This document shows, piece after piece, positions 1 to 4,220 of a stretch of DNA of 6,502 nt. Under the pieces are notes generated by a model. It was not told where the DNA came from and did no database searches. It saw only the letters and a program-made list of their open reading frames with translations. Every line of letters begins with the position of its first letter. Position 1 is the first letter of the stretch. This DNA is from an uncultured Coriobacteriaceae bacterium. GTDB taxonomy: Bacteria > Actinomycetota > Coriobacteriia > Coriobacteriales > QAMH01. Both the position numbers and the translations under genes were made by a program. The DNA lies in the NCBI GenBank assembly GCA_902796975.1, contig CADBRF010000105.1:1-6502 (forward strand), given 5' to 3'.

Positions 1-34
1 CAGCATTGAAAACTGAAGAGGATTTCCGTCATAG

Positions 35-111
<77 letters not shown>

Positions 112-119
112 CTAAAACC

Positions 120-157
120 GCAGGTCAACCGATATAAATGGTTGACCTGCTTTTTTG
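120..157 (+). terminator. Rho-independent terminator after tRNA-fMet
   Basis: A perfect 11-bp inverted repeat, GCAGGTCAACC at 120-130 and GGTTGACCTGC at 140-150, encloses a 9-nt AT-rich loop. Six T residues follow at 151-156. This is a textbook intrinsic terminator for the tRNA transcript, starting 9 nt after CCA. Read on the - strand, the same stem is followed by a short run containing TTTT, so it could also stop rloA-rloB transcripts arriving from the right, though less efficiently. Confidence 0.93.
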
Positions 158-181
158 TTTCTAGCCTCGAAAACGCTCTCA

Positions 182-202
182 GGGTGTGAATGGGGTGTGA
201 AT
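182..202 (+). repeat. Tandem 10-bp direct repeat near the tRNA
   Basis: GGGTGTGAAT occurs at 182-191 and again at 193-202, separated by one base, giving an 11-bp period, about one helical turn. I found no further copies in the window. The repeat lies 71 bp beyond the tRNA CCA end. Tandem 10-bp repeats of this spacing are typical of arm-type sites bound by the N-terminal domain of tyrosine integrases beside an attachment core. The repeat is directly visible; the function is inferred. Confidence 0.6.
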
Positions 203-333
203 AACCAATACGTTGTTTTTGTGAACGCCGTAAACGGCAGTGAAATAGCGGTCGTTGACGATGCGTGGCGCGGATTATTCGGGAGAAGGTGTTCATTGGC
301 TTTTCCGCCATCATGCCCGCATGGAGGTATCGC

Positions 334-423
334 ATGAAGTGGCGCAGAGTAAACAAGAAGAAAGCCATGGTCCGGGCGGACGGGTTGAGGAAACAGGCGG
401 GCACCGTTGCCGACTCTTATTAA
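334..423 (+). CDS. Possible 29-aa basic micro-ORF
   Basis: An ATG at 334 opens a 29-codon frame ending in TAA, beginning MKWRRVNKKK and ending GTVADSY. GGAGGT at 323-328 sits 5 bases upstream, a near-perfect Shine-Dalgarno sequence, which is the main reason for listing it. An in-frame ATG at 313 would add seven residues but has no such site. The peptide is rich in Lys and Arg in its first half, with no membrane segment and no recognised family. It lies alone in the gene-poor flank. GGAGGT can occur by chance, so this may not be a gene. Confidence 0.22.
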   Translation: MKWRRVNKKKAMVRADGLRKQAGTVADSY

Positions 424-483
424 CAGCTCCGAAACCGCATGAGTTCCAAAGCTTGGTGATTGGATTATCTGCCTGCGCATTCT

Positions 484-513
484 TTTAACAATCTTTCTGA
501 CAACGTTGTTAAA
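484..513. repeat. 8-bp inverted repeat containing a 10-bp palindrome
   Basis: TTTAACAA at 484-491 is the exact inverse of TTGTTAAA at 506-513, with 14 bases between. The right arm overlaps a second perfect palindrome, ACAACGTTGT, at 500-509. A further dyad, ATGAACTTCAT, follows at 517-527. No T-run follows and no recognised gene borders the structure, so it looks more like a protein-binding or recombination site than a terminator. Confidence 0.5.
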
Positions 514-738
514 TGAATGAACTTCATGTAATCGCGGCGGTGGCGATCATGGAGGTCATCGCCTGGTAGAGGGTGCCTGCGAGGCCGTGACGGCCCCTGG
601 TGGCCGCCGCTGGGGGTGGCTGCCTGGTGGCGTGTGGTGCCAGCCGGATGACCGCTGCTGCAGCGCAGGCGGCAAAGAAATCTTAAACGCTGCAAGTATG
701 GAAGCGTTGTGCGTGAGCGCTGTCCCGTCTGTTGCGGC

Positions 739-764
739 GCAGCACGTTCAATTGAATCTGCTGC
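739..764. repeat. 26-nt imperfect dyad downstream of rloB
   Basis: GCAGCA at 739-744 pairs with TGCTGC at 759-764. Inside, TTCAATTGAA at 747-756 is itself a perfect 10-bp palindrome, with two poorly paired bases on each side between the arms. It begins 36 bases after the rloB stop codon in the direction of rloB transcription. No T-tract follows on the - strand, so it is not a classical terminator. It might be a 3'-end stabilising hairpin for the rloA-rloB mRNA. Confidence 0.4.
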
Positions 765-799
765 TTCAGGTTTGTTATTAAGCTCAAGCCGCTAGACAG

Positions 800-1480
800 C
801 TACTGCAGATAAGCATTCAACTCCGCAACAAGCAGATCAACCGTTGTGCATGGGTCCCAATCGGAACGTTTGGAGTCGGCGCCAAAGCATTCCTCGAACT
901 CCTGCCTTCTCTTCTTGGCAAATTCTATCGCGTGATCAACATCGCCATGTTTAGTAACCAGCTCGTAGATGTTCGGCATGTTCTTGCGGTAGCCAGCAGA
1001 GTCGATTCGTCTGCGTTTGAAGATGGATGACAGCCTTGAGCAAAACTGGCTGCGGTCGAGCGCCTCGTCCAAGTAGTCGAAGTGCAGGCACAGCCAGTAT
1101 TCGAAGCTCTGGTTACTCCACGCGACGTTGAATCCACAATTTACCGCCAGCTCAATTGCCTCATCGAAATCGCCAAAGTCGTCCTTGTCGAAGACGACCC
1201 AAACGTGCTGGTAGTTGTTCTCTGGAAGGTCGTAGATGCGGGCAGCCTCTCTGACGAGCGAGACGGTGTTTCTGCCTTCGCCCTTTATGTCGAAGCTGGG
1301 AACGTCAATTCTGCCGCCAGAGCATGCCTCTCGCACGCTTTTTGCTAGGCCCTCGAAGTAGTTCGGCTCGGTCTGCTCACCCTCCGTGACTATGAGATAC
1401 GAATCCGCCTTGGGCTTGCGGTTGCCAGCCTTGCGCTCCGTGAGTTTCTTGCGCTTGTGGAAGAGATCATCTGTGCCCAT
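800..1480 (-). CDS. rloB: RloB-family TOPRIM-like protein
   Basis: A 226-aa protein of the RloB family, small proteins with a predicted TOPRIM-type metal-binding nuclease fold found next to restriction loci and partnered with an ATPase. Visible motifs, numbered from the chosen start: after a basic N-terminus (HKRKK), strand YLIVTEGEQTEPNYF with E33 and E35 (about 28-42), VVFDKDDF with D98 and D100 (95-102), the conserved SNQSFEYW (122-129), and the C-terminal WDPCTTVDLLVAEL (208-221). The glutamate and the D-x-D pair are the expected metal ligands of a TOPRIM centre. The frame is open to 1540, but I chose the ATG at 1478-1480: it lies one base after the rloA stop, has GGGGAG 9 bases upstream, and avoids 20 non-conserved residues encoded inside rloA. 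It is translated with rloA and presumably acts with it in phage defence. The biochemical activity is inferred from the fold. Confidence 0.9.
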   Translation of the reverse strand: MGTDDLFHKRKKLTERKAGNRKPKADSYLIVTEGEQTEPNYFEGLAKSVREACSGGRIDVPSFDIKGEGRNTVSLVREAARIYDLPENNYQHVWVVFDKDDFGDFDEAIELAVNCGFNVAWSNQSFEYWLCLHFDYLDEALDRSQFCSRLSSIFKRRRIDSAGYRKNMPNIYELVTKHGDVDHAIEFAKKRRQEFEECFGADSKRSDWDPCTTVDLLVAELNAYLQ

Positions 1481-1481
1481 G

Positions 1482-2744
1482 CTATTCGGCTCCCCAAAGG
1501 GCTTGACGGAGGCTTGGGACGGCATCGTAGGCACCACCAAGATAAGAGGAGCGCAGATCGGCGTCGTTGCGCACCTTGTATTCCGACAGCGACCTCAAAG
1601 TCGACACTCCAGTGCCGTCTTTGTCGGCAAACCAAATCTGGTCTCGCCTGAGGTATTTCTTGTCAAGCAGCGTCGGGTCGTGCGTCGTGAAGATTAGCTG
1701 GCCCTTCGAGCCCCCCATGTGGAAGAGCTTCACAAGGTAGTGCGTGATGAGCGGATGAAGCTCGGAGTCCATCTCGTCCAGAATCAGCGTGGCACCTCTC
1801 GTGAGCGCCGTGTTCAGGTACCAATACATGCCGATGAGCTTTCGCGTGCCCTCGCTCTCAATTTCGATAGGAGCCTCGTAATCCTTCCCATCGGGACCTG
1901 TATGGACGGTGAATACATCGACGTCTTCGCCCTCGCCGTTCTGCTTTACGCGGAAGCCTTTGATCTCGATGTCGATTCCTTCGAGAAACTTCAACAACGC
2001 GCGCTCCTTCGCCTCGTCGAAATCCTGCGAGAACAGATCTTGGATAAGCGTATTGGAAAGCGTGCCGCAGCCAATGGGCGGCAGCGGAAGCACGGACAAC
2101 ACGCAATCGGATGCGTTTCTGAACGCATCGGTCTTGAGTGCCACGCCATCGAAGAACGAAAGTGCAAGCACATCTGCAGGGATGTCCTTCGCGTACTTTC
2201 TCGCCTCGCGGCGCAAGGACGCACCGAACCTGATTGGCTCTTCGTCATCGGATGAGTTGCGCTCGAGAATCACGGTAGCGCGCGCACCGCCATCACGGTA
2301 GAAGTAGAGCCACTCGCTCTCGATGTGCTTCGCATCATACGAGAAGCCGTAGCGGTACTCACCATCCTCGGCAGCGAACGTCGCGTCGAACTCCGTAAGC
2401 CTATCTTCGTCGGGAGCAGAGAACCTGAACGGGCGGTAAAACCTGCGGATGGCGGGAACCCTACTGTTGGGCAAGCCGATTTCGCCCTGAGCCTCCGATT
2501 TTCCCTCGGAGCCGTGCGCAAACGAATCCCTGACGATGGATGAGAAATAGTAGTACGCGTCGACGAAGGAGGACTTGCCGGATGCGTTGGCGCCGAACAT
2601 CGCGGCGACCTTAAGCACACTCTGCTTACCGTATAGCTCGGCGCAGTGGATCAAATGCTCTTTGTAGGATTTGATGGCACGCATGTCGAACGTGGCCTCA
2701 TCGCGAAATGGACCGAAGTTCTTGAAAGTAAACGTTAGTAGCAT
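1482..2744 (-). CDS. rloA: AAA/ABC-type ATPase, RloA-like partner of RloB
   Basis: A 420-aa ATPase of the AAA_15/AAA_21 type (SMC/OLD-like ABC fold), with all core motifs: N-terminal strand MLLTFTFKNFGPF typical of the family, Walker A GANASGKS at 51-58, signature-like ESEGTRKL at 296-303, Walker B TLILDEMD with D323 and E324 followed by the D-loop SELHP (327-331), and the H-loop histidine H355 in FTTHD. About 240 residues of insert separate Walker A from the signature, as usual here. Such ATPases drive effector nucleases in OLD, Gabija, PARIS and AbiL-type systems; here the effector is the neighbouring RloB. The start has AAGGGGG (2751-2757) six bases upstream. It is the first gene of a leftward operon with a good sigma-70-type promoter. 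Third-position G/C bias is weaker than in hsdR, which could indicate separate acquisition. The family call is firm; the symbol rests on the partnership with RloB. Confidence 0.88.
   Translation of the reverse strand: MLLTFTFKNFGPFRDEATFDMRAIKSYKEHLIHCAELYGKQSVLKVAAMFGANASGKSSFVDAYYYFSSIVRDSFAHGSEGKSEAQGEIGLPNSRVPAIRRFYRPFRFSAPDEDRLTEFDATFAAEDGEYRYGFSYDAKHIESEWLYFYRDGGARATVILERNSSDDEEPIRFGASLRREARKYAKDIPADVLALSFFDGVALKTDAFRNASDCVLSVLPLPPIGCGTLSNTLIQDLFSQDFDEAKERALLKFLEGIDIEIKGFRVKQNGEGEDVDVFTVHTGPDGKDYEAPIEIESEGTRKLIGMYWYLNTALTRGATLILDEMDSELHPLITHYLVKLFHMGGSKGQLIFTTHDPTLLDKKYLRRDQIWFADKDGTGVSTLRSLSEYKVRNDADLRSSYLGGAYDAVPSLRQALWGAE
1490..1495 (-). promoter_or_regulatory. rloB ribosome binding site within rloA end
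   Basis: GGGGAG on the - strand lies in the last codons of rloA, 9 bases before the ATG at 1478-1480. It supports that start over the upstream in-frame ATG at 1538-1540 and implies translational coupling, because ribosomes finishing rloA at TAG 1482-1484 end one base from the rloB start. Confidence 0.7.
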
Positions 2745-2800
2745 TGCGTACCCCCTTCTCTAGCGATTCGAGCTCAATATTGCAAACCAAATCGATATTT

Positions 2801-2817
2801 TTGTGACGCGTCCACAA
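2801..2817. promoter_or_regulatory. Dyad overlapping the rloA promoter start region
   Basis: TTGTG at 2801-2805 is the exact inverse of CACAA at 2813-2817, and the perfect palindrome GACGCGTC fills 2805-2812. The site touches the -10 element of the rloA promoter and covers the expected transcription start around 2810, so a bound protein would block initiation. The repressor is not identified. Confidence 0.45.
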
Positions 2818-2845
2818 TAATACGCTTTTCGCTTGCAGATTTGAA
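2817..2845 (-). promoter_or_regulatory. Sigma-70-type promoter for rloA-rloB
   Basis: On the - strand, TTCAAA (2840-2845, 4 of 6 matches to the -35 consensus) is followed after exactly 17 bases by TATTAT (2817-2822, 5 of 6 matches to the -10 consensus). Transcription would start near 2810, leaving a leader of about 65 bases before the rloA ATG. The surrounding sequence is AT-richer than the genes. Confidence 0.55.
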
Positions 2846-2940
2846 GACATTCTTGACTTTTAACGACGATATGAACACATAAGTCTCTCGAAAGGCAGAG
2901 CATTGCGACCGTGAGCCGAATGCTAGGCGGCGCCATTTCG

Positions 2941-2956
2941 ATGCAGGGGCCTGCAT
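2941..2956. promoter_or_regulatory. Perfect 7-bp inverted repeat, candidate operator of the RHH-nuclease-hsdR operon
   Basis: ATGCAGG at 2941-2947 and CCTGCAT at 2950-2956 are perfect inverse copies with two G residues between. The repeat abuts the candidate -10 element of the rightward operon and would occupy the promoter spacer. No T-run follows, so it is not a terminator. RHH regulators usually bind short half-sites of about this size, and the first gene of the operon encodes an RHH protein, which makes autoregulation the simplest reading. Confidence 0.5.
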
Positions 2957-2964
2957 GATAATAT
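2956..2964 (+). promoter_or_regulatory. Candidate extended -10 element for the rightward operon
   Basis: TGATAATAT can be read as an extended -10 (TGn then TAATAT), and the overlapping GATAAT at 2957-2962 matches the -10 consensus at 5 of 6 positions. I see no good -35 at the usual distance, fitting either an extended -10 promoter or one needing an activator. The start would fall near 2970, about 30 bases before the ATG at 3001. Confidence 0.4.
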
Positions 2965-3000
2965 GTATTCATTTGTAACGCACATGCTGAGGAGACGATT

Positions 3001-3213
3001 ATGACGTATCGCGAGCTTGTGAACCGTGGCGCTGACCGAACAGAGATACAGACCTATCTCTCTGGCGGCGACATGCACTCGACCACAATCAGGATTCCCG
3101 ACAACCTACGCGATGCTGCCGCTGAGGAAGCGAAGCTCTCCGGCATGAGCTTCTCGGCATACCTGCGTATGTGCCTCATGGATAGGCTTTCGAGCGAGGG
3201 GGCCGCACGATGA
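3001..3213 (+). CDS. Small ribbon-helix-helix DNA-binding protein
   Basis: A 70-aa protein whose C-terminal half has the Arc/MetJ-type RHH pattern: a beta strand STTIRIP (27-33) whose alternating side chains would enter the DNA groove, helix one over about 34-47 (DNLRDAAAEEAKLS), a GMS turn, and helix two over about 50-63 (SFSAYLRMCLMDRL). The first 24 residues, with YRELVNRGADRTEIQTYL, form an extra polar N-terminal helix. GAGGAG at 2989-2994, six bases before the ATG, supports this start over the in-frame ATG at 3073, which has no comparable site. The last four bases, ATGA, overlap the start of the nuclease gene, so the two are translationally coupled. RHH proteins of this size act as antitoxins, plasmid-copy or mobilisation factors, or autorepressors. 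Here a repressor of its own operon is most likely, by inference from position and the upstream inverted repeat. Confidence 0.82.
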   Translation: MTYRELVNRGADRTEIQTYLSGGDMHSTTIRIPDNLRDAAAEEAKLSGMSFSAYLRMCLMDRLSSEGAAR

Positions 3214-4217
3214 TCGGATACAGCTTCCGCGACCTAGCTCGCGACGTCTTGCAATCGACCAAGAAGCCGATGAGCGCAGAGCAGATCTGGGAGGAGGCGA
3301 ACTCGCTCGGCATAGCCGAGAAGGTCGGCTCGAAGGGCAAGACGCCCTGGCGGTCCATCCAGGCGCAGCTCTACACGGACATCAAGGACGGCTCCGATTC
3401 CGACTTCCTGCAGCTCAGCAAACACCCCGTGCTCTTCGGGCTCAAGTCTCTGAGCTATGGCGTGAACCAGGTCGAGGTTGCGAGCGACGACGTAAGCGAC
3501 GGGAGCGACAAGCCGTCGCCCACCAAGAAGGCACCGAAGCCACAATGGAACGAGCGCGACCTCCATCCACTCCTCGCGACCTACGTCCGCAGCGACCCGC
3601 ACTTCCGCTGCTACGCGAAGACTATCTACCAGGAGAAATCGTCCAAGAAGTCGAAGAACGCCGACATGTGGACGCACCCGGATATGGTGGGCGTCTACTT
3701 CCCGTTCAAGGACTTTGAGGCGAGCACGATCCAGCTGCAGGATACCCTCCGCGTGAACCCATACCGCATCTTCTCGTTCGAGCTGAAGAAGAGCCTGACC
3801 ACGAGCCACCTGCGCGAGTACTTTTTCCAAGCGGTCTCTAATTCGAGCTGGGCGAACGAAGGCTACCTTGTTGCACCCTCTATTTCGAGCGACTCCGACT
3901 TCCTCGACGACCTGCAGCGGCTTTCGAGCGCTTTCGGCATCGGCATCATACGCCTCGACATCGAGCATGCCGAGCAGAGCGAAATCCTCTTCCAAGCGCA
4001 GACGCACGATGCGCTCGACTGGTCAACCGTAGACAGGCTTTCGAGCATCAACCCGGATTTCAGAGACTTTCTCACAGGGATAAGCAATACAGCCAAGATT
4101 CATACCGTAAGCGGCACCTACGACAAGATTCTGGAAGGCGACGCCTACGATGCCTACCTCAAGAAGCACGGTATGCTAAACGAGCCTTTCGCACCATGGG
4201 AACGGAAGCAGGTGTAG
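3210..4217 (+). CDS. HARE-HTH protein with PD-(D/E)XK nuclease core (HrgA/COG2958-like)
   Basis: A 335-aa protein in two parts. Residues about 3-80 match a HARE-HTH domain: YSFRDLARDVLQ, then KPMSAEQIWEEA, then a GSKGKTPWRSIQAQLYTDI segment and a final FGLKSL strand. A polar, lysine- and serine-rich linker covers about 90-112. Residues about 113-290 look like a PD-(D/E)XK nuclease: HPDMVGVYF with P157-D158, then YRIFSFELKK with E191 and K193, then helix LREYFFQAVSNSSWANEGYLV (201-221), the usual helix-strand after the active site. The motif residues all appear intact. HARE-HTH domains are known fused to restriction enzymes and proposed to sense DNA modification; proteins of this type are sometimes annotated HrgA. 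The ATG overlaps the RHH stop by four bases, and hsdR starts three bases after its TAG, so it belongs to the type I restriction operon. Nuclease activity and modification sensing are inferred. Confidence 0.75.
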   Translation: MIGYSFRDLARDVLQSTKKPMSAEQIWEEANSLGIAEKVGSKGKTPWRSIQAQLYTDIKDGSDSDFLQLSKHPVLFGLKSLSYGVNQVEVASDDVSDGSDKPSPTKKAPKPQWNERDLHPLLATYVRSDPHFRCYAKTIYQEKSSKKSKNADMWTHPDMVGVYFPFKDFEASTIQLQDTLRVNPYRIFSFELKKSLTTSHLREYFFQAVSNSSWANEGYLVAPSISSDSDFLDDLQRLSSAFGIGIIRLDIEHAEQSEILFQAQTHDALDWSTVDRLSSINPDFRDFLTGISNTAKIHTVSGTYDKILEGDAYDAYLKKHGMLNEPFAPWERKQV

Positions 4218-4220
4218 GTC

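Larger units (their letters stand above)
158..799. other. Gene-poor flank between tRNA-fMet and rloB
   Basis: About 640 bases without a convincing gene. Open frames on either strand are short, lack family-like sequence, or run across the terminator. The stretch holds a tandem 10-bp direct repeat (182-202), a basic micro-ORF with a good Shine-Dalgarno sequence (334-423), a cluster of dyads between 484 and 600, and a 26-nt imperfect hairpin just beyond the rloB stop (739-764). Smaller dyads are GGCGAT/ATCGCC (542-547 and 558-563), GGCCG/CGGCC (583-587 and 591-595) and AACGCT/AGCGTT (686-691 and 703-708). No integrase gene is present. By position it could be the end of an integrated element next to its tRNA target, but that is inference. 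Confidence 0.55.

Noticed and set aside
6..34. TTGAAA at 6-11 as the -35 of a tRNA promoter.
   Set aside because: There is no matching -10 at a workable distance before the tRNA start at 35; the real promoter probably lies left of the window.
112..480. A 122-codon open frame on the - strand running into the tRNA terminator.
   Set aside because: Its C-terminal part is encoded by the terminator stem and the direct repeats, it has no good ribosome site, and its composition resembles no protein family.
513..569. An 18-codon + strand frame encoding a hydrophobic peptide (MNELHVIAAVAI...).
   Set aside because: No Shine-Dalgarno sequence precedes it and it lies within the dyad cluster; too short to separate from chance.
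465..695. A 76-codon - strand frame rich in Arg, Pro, Gly and His.
   Set aside because: The composition is what GC-rich non-coding sequence gives when translated; there is no domain and no ribosome site.
686..708. AACGCT/AGCGTT hairpin as a terminator for rloB on the - strand.
   Set aside because: The stem is only six pairs with an 11-nt loop, and the following TTTAAGATTTC is an interrupted T-run; too weak to call.
1481..1540. A 20-residue N-terminal extension of RloB from the ATG at 1538-1540.
   Set aside because: It overlaps the end of rloA, has no family-like sequence, and the ATG at 1478-1480 has a better ribosome site and one-base coupling to the rloA stop.
2853..2858. TTGACT on the + strand as a -35 element for the rightward operon.
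   Set aside because: No acceptable -10 lies 16-18 bases downstream (CACATA at best), and it is over 140 bases from the first gene.
2760..2972. 60-70 codon - strand frames in the divergent control region.
   Set aside because: They cover the promoter and operator-like sites, lack ribosome sites and show no protein-family features.
3234..4007. A 257-codon frame antisense to the HARE-HTH nuclease gene.
   Set aside because: It is rich in Leu, Val, Arg and Glu, the typical shadow of a gene with strong G/C third-position bias, while the sense frame has clear domain sequence.
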